Source of the DNA: Alectoria sarmentosa
Taxonomy: Eukaryota; Ascomycota; Lecanoromycetes; Lecanorales; Parmeliaceae
Reading direction: 5' to 3'
Length of the DNA: 64,000 bases
Assembly (NCBI GenBank): GCA_009733775.1
Contig: WOGZ01000097.1
Span: forward strand, 45,335-109,334
The notes under the pieces are model-generated. The model worked only from the letters and a program-made list of their open reading frames with translations, ran no database searches and had not been told where the DNA came from. Shown here one piece after another: positions 11,556 to 22,100 of this stretch. Position numbers and translations under genes: made by a program. How positions within the stretch are numbered: the stretch's first letter is position 1; each line of letters starts with the position of its first letter.

Positions 11556-14500
11556 GGAGCCTTATTTCCGCAAGGGAATAAGGCCTTCACCTTCACGACG
11601 TCTCCCAACAAGAAGCGCAAGCTTTCGCCGTCAGAAGCCTCAGAAGACACCACAAATACTCAGGAACTATCGTCTCCGCCTGACCTCGTCACCATCGATC
11701 CCGCTATACGGCTCACGTCATCTCCCTCACCCCCCGCATACATACCCAAGCACCTAGTCCTGGAAGGAGCAAGGAAGGGGCGATCGCCCACCCCGGAGTT
11801 GTCAACCACGGCAGCCAGCTCGCCTAGTGGCGCCTATGCTGGGTTGACACTAGATAGTGACGGTTACGCAAGCGGAACAGAGACTGCTGGGCCTAAGAAG
11901 CGGAGAGGCTCCTTGGCAGGTAGTGGGCTACGAGGGGGGCCATCAAGTCCTATTCGGTCGTCATCACCGGTGAAGAGGAGGGCTTCAGCTATGGCGAATG
12001 ACGATGTATACGTGGGGATCCAAGATGGTGGCTCGATTTCTGCTAAAGATACGGCGAAAACGGCACGGCGGAACAGCAGGAGTCTGGGAACGAGGCACAA
12101 GAGGGAGACTAGTGTGGATATGCTTGCTCAAGAGGTGGATCCGCAGAGTGCCACTTCTTCCACAAGTTCTACATCTGGCGGTGATGGGGCGGGATCCTCA
12201 GCTTCAAGTATGCCAACATCTACCGACATCCCTACCATCGATGATCAGATCAACCAAGTGCAGAAATTGGTACAGCAGGGTTCTATGCGAGAAGGTCAGA
12301 AAGGCTATATTGTAGCTATCAAGTGGCTGAATCGTGTGCTCGCAAGAGGGACCGATGGAGCAGGTTCGGAAAAGTATGGCAAGGATGCAAGAGAAGGTGT
12401 AATCGGACCTATCGACAACACTGGAGTCGATTTGGTGACAGATCGAAACGCGTCTCTTTTCATGGACGAAGCTGGTGAGCCGTTCGTCCCTCTCGCTCCC
12501 GGCTTGAATCTTGGTGAAGACTTCGAAATTTTACCAGAGGCCGCGTGGGAACTTATCATCAAATGGTATACATTGGCCAAGGGATCTCTTGTTATCAGGA
12601 GATATTGCCATAACACCAGCACCAGTGAGACCCAGGAGAATCTGCAGTACGAGCTACATCCTCCTGTGTTCACTATTCTGAAGCTTCCCAACAGAAGCGA
12701 GGGATTGACAGTGAAAACCTTGAAAGAAAAAGACGCAACACCTGTCAAGATCCTAGCAAGTAGGCATGAACTCTATCAAACTTTCCTTAAACGAGCAAAA
12801 ACGTCTGCTGGCATCGATATGGGGACGAGAGTTCGCATTTGGAGAATCCTTGGCGGTCTAGAAGGGAAATCTGGCGCAGAAATGATAACACCTGCCCAGT
12901 CACGAAGCAGTTCGCCTGCTCCAGGGGCCGTTCTGTCCGTGGACCCCGGCACGAAGCTCGTCGTTGAGGCAAGCGATTTCGCAGGGTTACAGCTTGGATC
13001 TCAACGTGAGCTGGTCGATGTCAACGACGAGACTGCCAATCTTAAGTACAATGGCCATTTGAGCCTGGACGTTGCTGGGCTTCGTCAAAATGAGGTGGTC
13101 GTGCTTGAAGAAATGATTGGTGGGCCCGGTGGAGGAGAGTGGGTATCCGACAACGCAGCATCGAAGATCAAATCACACGGCAATGTTCCTATCAGCGTCA
13201 CTAAGAGCGGCAATACTACGGTCAAGGATTCGCTCAAGCCAACTGCAAATACCAGTAGAGCGACTAGTCCGGCTCCGACTGGGATAATGACCCGTGGTCG
13301 CACAGCAAAGAATGGTCGTGTGCGAGGCACTGTTGGTCTGAGCAACTTGGGCAATACCTGCTACATGAATTCGGCTCTTCAGTGTGTCCGAAGCGTGGAG
13401 GAGCTGACCCACTACTTTCTCGGTGAGTGTGTATATTTTCCAAGACATCTGGAAAAAACTACCAGCGAAGTCTTCAGGCTTGTTTCCTCATGCTAACAGC
13501 CTGCAGAGGACAAATGGAGGCCCGAACTGAACACGAACAATCCTCTCGGTCACAATGGAGCGGTCGCAAAGTCTTATGCAAATCTTCTCAAAGACATGTA
13601 AGGCCCTGTCCCAATCCTAGGGAGCGCGCTATATGAAAGCTGACCGTAACGTAGGTATGCCGCTAACTCTCTCAACTCATTCGCTCCCAGGAACTTTAAA
13701 AACGTGATTGGCAAATATGGGCCGTCCTTTTCAGGCTGGCAACAGCAGGACTCTCAAGAGTTTCTGCTATTTCTGCTCGACGGTCTCCAGGAGGATCTAA
13801 ATCGTGTTCACAAGAAGCCCTACGTCGAAAAACCAGATTCCACAGACGAAATGGTTCATAATCCCGTAGCATTACAGCAGATGGCAGACAAGTGTTGGGA
13901 TATTTACAAGGCGCGGAGCGACTCAGTCATCACAGATCTATTTGCAGGCATGTACAAGTCTACCGTCATTTGCCCGGTCTGCGACAAGGTCAGCATCATA
14001 TTCGATCCGTTCAACAACCTCACCCTGCAATTACCGATTGAGAGCCTCTGGTCAAAGCCCATATTTTTTTTCCCCTTGCATGGAACGCCAATTAGTGTCG
14101 CTGTCGATATCGATAAGAATGCGAGCTTCATGGCTCTCAAAGAGTACGTCGCCGGCAAGGTCCCAGGGGTTGACGCCAAGCAGATGGTTGTCGTAGAAAT
14201 CTATAAAAACAAGTTCTACAAATTCTTTGGTGACAAGACCTCTATCAGCGACGAGCACATTGTCGACGCCGACCAGATCGCCATATACGAGATAGAAGCC
14301 AAGCCTACTAATTACCCCCCTCCAAAGAAGAAGTCTTCTAGTTTCAAGATGTACAACTACCGTGATGATGATGACATTCCTGAAGGCGAATCTCCCTTGG
14401 CAGAAAAGATGATGGTACCTGTGTTCCATCGTCGAATTAAAGAAACCTCGTCGAAGTATACGCAGAAGCAAGTATTCGGGGCTCCATTGTTCATCATTGT

Positions 14501-16681
14501 CACGCCTGAGGAAGCCAAAGATTACGACAGGATCTTGCAAAAGGTGCTAGCCCGAGTGGAGAACATGACGACCCGGGACTTCCTGCGTGAGGATGCTGGA
14601 TCCCAAGATGGACCTGAAGGAGAAAATGACCCCGCCACAGAGGATTCAGACGCTGTTATCATGCACACAGACGAGGCAGATTCATCCACAGACTCCGGTG
14701 TGCAATCCAAATCTTTAGAGAGCGAAGACGGGATGATCGACATCTCTATGCGCGACGGCGAGGAGACAGCCCCTCGAAATCCCAACCTTCCCAAGTCCAA
14801 ACCACTGGCCCCTATGCTCCGGCCTGGAGGCTTCATTACACCAGGCGTCAGGAACCTCTTCGAGATGAAATATATCCCATCTAACGGGACCGAGATGATA
14901 CCCACTGGCTTGACGACTCTGTCTGATGAGAGCAAAGCATACTCAACCATCGCTTCAAGGCAGCCAGAAGCTTCAGGGGAAGTCTCAGTCAGGTCAAAAA
15001 TGAGTGTCATGGAACGAATATCAGAACGTCAGAGCAGGGCAGAGAGCTCACCCTCTAGTGACGAAGATGCGGACGATGTACCACCTGCGGCACCAGCTCA
15101 AGCTCAGGACTCTGGCGACGACTCGGACGGGCTCCCGGAGGTTGCAGAATTGGGTAAGCCTAAAATGGGCTTTGGTACGTTTGGCAGGAACACGCAACGC
15201 GATAGTAAAGGGCTAATCACATACTCCCGGAAAGGCATTCACATTGCCTCGAAGTTGCGGCGTGAGGAAGTCACCTCACCGGCCGAAAGCCTACCATTGA
15301 TACGCTTGGGTGAGTCCATTCTCCTCGACTGGACCCAAGAAGGCTACAACGCTCTCTTCTCTGGGGCTACTCATCATGCGAACGAAGCAATGCAGGGTTC
15401 ACGTACTTGGGAAAATGTCGAGACTTTGCCAGATCCGGAGCTGGAAGAAAAGCGACGGTCTCGTTACAGCCGAAGAAAGAACGGGGTCACTCTTGGTGAC
15501 TGCCTTGATGAGTTCGGAAAACCAGAAATTTTGTCCGAAAGTGATGCTTGGTACTGTCCAAGATGTAAAGAGCATCGTCGCGCCAGCAAGCAGTTCGAAC
15601 TGTGGAAATCGCCAGATATTCTGGTCATTCACCTAAAGCGATTCAGCGCACAAGGTCGTTTCAGAGACAAGCTCGATGTCTCCGTCGACTTTCCAATCAA
15701 GGGTCTGGATCTAACCACCAGAGTGGCCATGCAGGAAGAGGGGAAGAGTCCAATCTACGATCTCTTTGCGGTCGACAATCACTACGGCGGCCTTGGAGGC
15801 GGTCATTATACTGCATACGCATCAAACTTTATGGAAGAGAATCAGACTTGGTATGAATACAATGGTAAGTGAATAGCCGAATCCTCTTCTTTATGGGTTT
15901 GCTTATGGTAATAGACTCTTCTGTATCGCGCCGATCGGACTCCCAAAAGGTAGTGACAAACGCCGCCTACCTCCTTTTCTACCGACGCCGCTCTGCCCAC
16001 CACCTCGGCGGCCCAAACTTCGAGTGGCTTACGACCCCCGAAACCAATACCTCCGAATCCCAGCCGACCTCCCGTGCCACATCACAGGCGGGGGAAGGCA
16101 AGCGTCTCGACGACTCCTCCCGCAATGGCTCGTCGAGCGCTTTACGCGGAGTAGGAGCAGCTCACCAAGCGGGAGGTGGTGGCTCGGCGGCGGAAGAAGT
16201 GACGATCGGAACGATGAGGACAGGTGTTGATGATGACTTGCCCGCGTATTCGGAAGACGACCCTAACACGAGAACGTTTGACCCAAGGAGTCTAAACTTG
16301 GAGCAAGATTTGGATGAAGACGAGGGAATCGGCATGGCGCGAGGGCCTTTGAACTACGTCAGTCCAAGATCGGACTGGAGTTTCGATCGCCTGAATTATG
16401 GAGAAAATGATCAGATTACGGCCGCACCTCATACCAGTGATAACGACGAGGACTTGTTTGCGGGGGACAACAGCAGCACTAAAGCGGCCGGTAGCTCGTT
16501 CAGTAATGGTGATGGTGATCGTATGTTGGATTTCCAAACTGATGAAGGTACCACTATGGGGCCGTTTGGAACACCACCGGACGATGAGGTACCGCTTGAT
16601 GTCCCGTTGATGCAGGATCAAGAGGAGGAGCCTGTTGCCGAGGTGATGATTCCGGAAAACGATGAGTTCAAAATGGATTGA
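11556..16681 (+). CDS. ubp12: Ubiquitin carboxyl-terminal hydrolase, Ubp12 (USP15/USP4) type
   Basis: The frame opens at 11496 and has no ATG before 11991, so the true start is unresolved and the left coordinate is approximate. Downstream exons are clear: to 13422, 13507-13597, 13655-15864, 15915-16681, about 1,640 residues. Order of parts: Ser/Pro-rich N-terminus with a basic NKKRK patch, a DUSP-like domain (IDDQINQVQKLV through EAAWELIIKWYTLAKG), then the split USP catalytic domain. The Cys box is GLSNLGNTCYMNS (Cys codon 13359), the QQQDSQEF box follows, and the His box is HYGGLGGGHYTAYA (His codon 15804). Zinc-ribbon pairs CPVC and CPRC sit on either side of a long acidic insert. The tail is acidic and Ser-rich. 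It should remove ubiquitin from proteins in cytosol or nucleus. An upstream coding exon or a non-AUG start are the open options for the 5' end. Confidence 0.82.
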
Positions 16682-17215
16682 GTGAGCATGAGAGGGGGAC
16701 CTAAGGCCTCTAATTAAGCCTAACGAATTTTAGTCCCGAGATCGAAGAGCTGGTGGGTCTGCAGAAGCTGTTGGTCGATGGTGTCACGAAGCTGTTTGTG
16801 TGGCTTCGGAACATCGCATTCGCATTAATCACGAAGTCGAGTGGGGCGATTGTAACTCGAGCGCAAAAAAAAGCTAGACAAACAGCATTCAATACTTTAC
16901 ATCACGAATGCCTTTTGTGGCGATTCATTGTCTGCGCTCATTGACCATCTCAATCCAATACTTTGGTATTAATTCGATCGTCAGTCATAGAGACACGATA
17001 ACCCAACTCCCAACTCCTCCCGCTCTACGCCAGTGACCTCACACCTTTTCCTTACCCTCCTCCCTCCTTACCCTCCATCTGCCAGCCGGACATTCATACC
17101 CCTCATCTCATACTCCTTCCCCCCCCCCCTTCCCTTCCCTTCCCATTCCCATTCCCCCTCCGCTTCCCCACATCACAACAGCGCCAACCAACCAACCAAC
17201 CAACCGACCCCGTGC
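16682..17215. other. Convergent intergenic region
   Basis: It lies between the Ubp12 stop and the end of the minus-strand membrane-protein gene. The right part (about 17040-17165) is a long C/T-rich tract with runs of C. No gene is seen. Confidence 0.5.
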
Positions 17216-18160
17216 TCAAATACCCACACCGCTCTCGTACAAACTCCTCAGCATTGCAGGACCGGGTTTCAAATCTTCCAGGCCGGCGATGCCGCGGGGT
17301 GCGTGTTTGGAAGGAGAAGAGGAGGAGGCGGAGGGGGATGGGGGAAGAGGGCGTATTTTCTTGGTCCAGCTCCAGCTCCAGCTCCAGATCCGGTGCTGGT
17401 GGTGCTGGTGGTGTTGGTGGTGGAGCTGGTGGTGGAGTGGAGAAATTTCATCATGACGACAATGGCGTGCGGGTCGCGCTTTGCTGTCGTCGTTTTTGCT
17501 CCTGCTCCTCTTCTGGCCTCCCTTCCTCTGGCCTCCCTTCCCACCTCCCTTCCCACCTCCCTTCCCACCTCCCTTCCCACCTCCCTTCCCACCATCTCCC
17601 TTCCCACCTCCCTTCCCACCACCGCCGGGACCGCGCTCCAACCCCCCCACCAGCTTCCGCCTCCTCCGATAGATACCAACGACGCTCCAGAGCGTGAATA
17701 GGAGTAGGCCGAGACTGCAGAGGAGCGATGCGGTTGCGATGCCGGCGAGTTGCGGGGGGGTGTAGTGCGTTGGGGCGTTATGTTTGGGGGCGTTGTTTAG
17801 GGAGGAGGTGGTGGTGGTGGGTTGTAAAAGGGTGTTTATAATTGTGGTGGTGGGTTGCAAGGGAATTAGGACTGCGGTTGTGAGCGTGCCGGAGAAAAGG
17901 GAAACGGGGTCGGATGGTGTGGCGGCGGCGGCGAGGAAGGCGGGTACGGGTGTGGGGAAGGAGTCGGGGGCGTTGGGGACGATGTAGAGGGGGTGGGGGT
18001 TTGAGGAGGAGGGGGAGGAGGAGAAGGAGGAGGAGGGGGAGGGGGATGAGGGTGTTGGAGCGCTTGTTGCGGTTGTGCTTGGTAAGGGAGGAGTGGTTGG
18101 TATTATTGTCGTTGGGGCTGTGGTGTCTGTGCGTGCGACTGCGTCTGTGGTGGAAGCCAT
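17216..18160 (-). CDS. Ser/Thr/Pro-rich single-pass membrane protein with GGGK repeats
   Basis: An unbroken 314-codon frame starts in a good context (GACCATGG). The first 150 residues are rich in Thr, Ser and Pro, suited to O-mannosylation. A hydrophobic helix follows (IATASLLCSLGLLLFTLWSVV), then a basic stop-transfer patch YRRRRK and a cytoplasmic tail. The tail has about seven GGGK units, encoded by a 12-bp minisatellite at about 17540-17625 (CCCTTCCCACCT on the plus strand), then a His-rich and a Ser-rich stretch. The layout resembles fungal wall-stress-sensor-like proteins, but there is no WSC domain and no clear signal peptide, so I assign no function. The tail may be partly intronic: the repeat makes the frame permissive, and the last 100 residues are less protein-like than the first 190. 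Confidence 0.5.
   Translation of the reverse strand: MASTTDAVARTDTTAPTTIIPTTPPLPSTTATSAPTPSSPSPSSSFSSSPSSSNPHPLYIVPNAPDSFPTPVPAFLAAAATPSDPVSLFSGTLTTAVLIPLQPTTTIINTLLQPTTTTSSLNNAPKHNAPTHYTPPQLAGIATASLLCSLGLLLFTLWSVVGIYRRRRKLVGGLERGPGGGGKGGGKGDGGKGGGKGGGKGGGKGGGKGGQRKGGQKRSRSKNDDSKARPARHCRHDEISPLHHQLHHQHHQHHQHRIWSWSWSWTKKIRPLPPSPSASSSSPSKHAPRGIAGLEDLKPGPAMLRSLYESGVGI
17539..17628. repeat. 12-bp GC-rich minisatellite
   Basis: The unit CCCTTCCCACCT is repeated about six to seven times with one ATCT-containing interruption. On the minus strand it encodes GGGK repeats in the membrane-protein tail. Because the period is a multiple of three, copy-number change would lengthen or shorten the tail without a frameshift. 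Confidence 0.75.
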
Positions 18161-18530
18161 GGTCGCGGTGATCGGGGTGGAAAGTGTGGGGTTGGGATCA
18201 TGGTGGCATTGCTTATGATGTGTGTTGTGTGGATAGATAGAGTGGATGGAATATAAAAGGAAGGAGGTTGCAATGTGCTGGTTGGATATATGGATGCAAC
18301 CTCATTACGCAAAGTAGATAGGTCCTCTTCATTTGCAGAAAACGCGCCATACCGTATCGAGACCGCTCCTCCGTTGTGACACCTTTTCTACCCTATCAAG
18401 GCTCTTCCGCCATGTGGCATATGACCCCTCATCGACCTTACGGCCGAACTGTGACAACGTTCGCCACTTTAGAATTCAACCCTCTTGCATACATATCCTT
18501 TTCTTTTCTTTTCTTTCCTTTCTTTCCATC

Positions 18531-18698
18531 TCAAGCGGCAGGCGGGGGCATCAATTCAACATCCCCACTCTCCTTTCGACTCTCTTGCCACGTCTCGTAA
18601 GCGAGTTTCAGACAGGCTAATTTCAGCGCGTAGTAGAGACCCATGGAGCCGACGAGGATGCAAGCGAGTATGATTGCGATGGCTGCGTTGCCTTGCAT
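18531..18698 (-). CDS. 55-residue single-pass membrane microprotein
   Basis: From the ATG at 18698-18696 (context CCACCATGC) a frame of 55 codons reads MQGNAAIAIILACILVGSMG, then LYYALKLACLKLAYETW and an acidic/proline tail ending PPPAA. Residues 5-31 form a transmembrane helix. Two well-formed minus-strand introns lie upstream in what would be the 5'UTR: 18775-18716 (GTGAGC...ACACAG) and 18892-18839 (GTGAGT...TTCTTAG, with CTGAC branch sites). Once spliced, the inferred leader shows no upstream ATG back to about 19100. That splicing pattern supports a transcribed gene. It lies in the roughly 400-bp gap between the minus-strand Ser/Thr-rich gene and the end of Trm732. I do not recognise the family. 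Confidence 0.5.
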   Translation of the reverse strand: MQGNAAIAIILACILVGSMGLYYALKLACLKLAYETWQESRKESGDVELMPPPAA

Positions 18699-18715
18699 GG
18701 TGGATGATTAAGGGC

Positions 18716-18892
18716 CTGTGTGCGCTTGGTCAGTTGGGCGATGGAGGAGATTGGGTGGAATGAGGGAGAGCTCACAGGTGCTGGCGATGGTTGTTGTGGA
18801 TCGTTTTGGAAGAAGCGAGGATTTTGGTATCGTAGGAGCTAAGAAGTGCTGGTCAGCCGAGGAAAATTATCTTAGATATCGTAGAGACTCAC
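18716..18892 (-). other. Inferred 5'UTR introns of the 55-residue protein gene
   Basis: Two consensus introns, 18716-18775 (60 nt) and 18839-18892 (54 nt), flank a 63-nt non-coding exon (18776-18838). Both have GTGAG donors, pyrimidine-rich AG acceptors and a CTGAC element upstream of the acceptor. Confidence 0.5.
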
Positions 18893-19117
18893 ATCTTGAG
18901 CTCGGGTGTTGAACGGCAAGTTTTAAATCTAAAGCCGGAAGATTGGCAATGGTTGTAAGGATTGAGCAGTAGGGAAGCCCCGGATGTTCGATAGGCAGGT
19001 AGCCAACGTGGCGTTGTGTTGAGGTCGTCACAGTCGAATGGGTCAAAACAATGGCAGAGGTCGCTGTGCGATGATCTGCGTTGTGTTGTCTGGCGCCGTC
19101 GCAATCACCACTTCTTT

Positions 19118-22100
19118 CTACTTTGGTAGCTGGCGTACTTCCTCCATTGTTGTCTCAATGCGATGAAGTAGCAGATCATGAAATAGCCGTGATCTACCCA
19201 AGTCTAGAAGCCTCTCCAACAGCCCAACAAACACACGCTCTTTACCCTTTCCTCTTGAAATCACGGCTGGCGATCCTAAAATCAGTACTTTCGCTGCTAG
19301 TAAGACTCGAGTGAAAAGAGTGAAAACTTCTGGCTTCGACGTCGGACTCATGGCTCCGTCTATACCGTTCTCGAGGATCTCTAGAATATACGTAAGTCCT
19401 TCGACAGTCCAGTTTCCTAGCTTAGAGGCTAGATCCGAAGGCCATGCTTCAGGGGCGAGCCGGGACAAGAGCTCGGCCCAGCTTTCTGCTTCACTGACAG
19501 TGTCGATATACAAGTTCTGTCTTTCTTCGACAAAGACTACAGTTGATGTTGCTCGGGCCTCTAGAGAAAGCTCGGCAACAGGGCGAAGGTGCAAGACAGA
19601 CTTGCCCTGCTCGATCCGAGGTTCATAGTCCTGCACGTTAGCAGAGGCTGAGCCAGGTGCTGAATCCATACCAGTCAGCCGTCGAACGCTTTCCACGCAA
19701 AGCGGCATCGAAATCCGATAACCTTGGCATAGAAATTGGAGTAAGCTTTCTTTAGCTGCAGGTGGCGATAGCGATAGAGTGGTGGTGCCGTTGTCAGCAA
19801 CTGTAGACGCAGATACGGAAATAACCGTAGAGGCGACCCTTGCTCCTTGGTCTCGGACATCTTCATCGTCATCTACCAGGCTGTCATAAAGCGCCAGATA
19901 GACTCCAAGAATCTGAGGATCTGGAGTCAGTTGAAAATCATGATCCAGTAAGCCATCAAAAAAGGCTCTTATTGAAAAGACTGCTGCTGTCCTCGTACGA
20001 AGATCCTAGCATCCTCTGTCAGCAACTTATCTATGCACTAGCTTGAAGGACTCACGGAGTGATCGACTCCAGCTTCGGAGAGCTGACAAATCCATGCTTG
20101 GACCTCAATGCTAATGGCATTGAATGTATAGCGTTCTCCAAGAGCGTATCCCTGCAGGGCGAGAGTAAAGTCAGACTGCCGATGGTTCTTCCTGACCGTT
20201 TTGATAGAAATATCTATTATTTCCGATGCCAAACGAAGCTCACGAGCGGAACAGGAGCGCAGTATAGTCATGTCGTTCTCATCAGACATATTCTGTAGGG
20301 CCATATCCACGATTTGAAGTGCGTCGATATCGTTTTCCGAAAACTGGCGGAGGCTCTTGGGACTCCCAAGCCTCCGTGGGCGACTTTTTAGAGCATGGAC
20401 GTAGTTGGTTAGCGTAATGCAACGCCTCAGAGCGCTATTGTGGAGAGCGAAAGCGGGATTTTTTGCGATGCTCTTTTGTTCCGTTGCCGATATTGGCACC
20501 AAAAAAGACTCGGTTTTCTCGCCTGCAACGATCATCAGTATACGGTAAGCGTGGCGCGCAAGTGACTCACTGCCGGACAGAACTAAAATAACGAATAAGT
20601 CTGCTACAATGTTGAGGAATGCTGCGGCAGTGATCGGGCAGGTATTTCGTGTAGCTAAGGTCTCAAACGAGTCTTCTAGAATAGGCGATATTGCTTCATA
20701 GTTGCCTGTTATGGCAATTAGCAACTCGGGCGCCCCAGAATCATCGTTACTTACTAAGCAACTCGCCAAACAGTGGAGCTTCATTACGAGCAAGCAAAAA
20801 TCGCAGACAGAGGAGTCTTCCATGCAAAGCATTTTGCGATTCCCAATTGGGTGTGAGCAAGATTTTCACTTCTTCCACCATGTCCGTATCATCCATAACT
20901 AAGCTCAGGGCCTTTGCAGCTTTCTCCCGTATCGACCAGTCAGGCGACTTGTTGTAGTGCCTCAAAGCATCAAGGAATGCATCCCGATGCTGAGACGGTG
21001 TACCTGATCTTTCGATCACCTCGAACGCAGGAAATACCCTGTGAGCTTGCATTGTTGGGTGTAGCTCTCTGCCATTACCTTCTGTTTGGGATGTTCTTCG
21101 ACGCAGGAGTCTTAATAGAAGGTTTGGTAGGTTGGGATACTTTTCGTACGTTAATTGTGAGAATCGACGATGTGAGCTGGAGGCTTTGGTCGAGGAGATA
21201 TCAGTCCCACCGTTGAGTCGCTTTAGCAAAGCTTTGAAGAGCATTAGGCCGCAATTGCGTATGTTCCATCTGACAACACGTCAGCATCGTGGTGCACTCC
21301 TGCAGAAAAGAAACGCAGTCATACATCTGACTTTCAAGGCACGAAGCGGCAATTTCCAGAGTATCGGCAACGTGGTTTTCTGTGCTGAGCCTGAAGCGTG
21401 AGTCTGTGAAGATGTCTTTGAGGCAGTTCAGAGCATGCACCTGAGGTAGAGAGCCCAGATCAGCTCCAACGGGTGCAGCTGCCATGGTCTGTAGATCGAG
21501 AATTACAGCATCGAAGAAATTGTCGCCTGGATAAGCGGCGAGTACACCAGTGATAATAGCCGGTATACCGGCCGACCTTCTTGTAAGCGCCGAGGCGTTG
21601 TCCTCAATACGTCTCAATGCAAGCTACCGCCGGTGAGCTTCCGTGAAGATAGACATTGAGCAGGAAAATTTACCTTATACCAAGTCTTGGGATATTGTCG
21701 AAAAGCTGCTTGGGATGAACGAGCACACATTAGACAGCAAGCTGCAAACGTATGCGAAACTGTGGAGAAAGCTCCCCGATGACGCAGCTCAGCCAGCTGA
21801 GTAAATGCTTGATGTCCGAACTTGTAATAGCCTTCGTACTCAGTACTTTCACGGAGAGACGAAGGGATGTAGCCTATATTTGTGACCATTGCATGCACCA
21901 GTAGGCTGACAAATATGTCAGCAGAGGGCAGACTTTGGCGGAAGAGACGTGTCGACTGACCTAGATTCTTTTAGGGCCCGCCAGCAGAATGAAAGTGCAT
22001 CTTTCGTTCCCATATCTAGTTCGTTCAGGTCGTCCTCAGCAATTTCATGACCTTCTGGAGCATCGAAGCAGAGAACATCTTGCACTGCCTCCCAAACACC

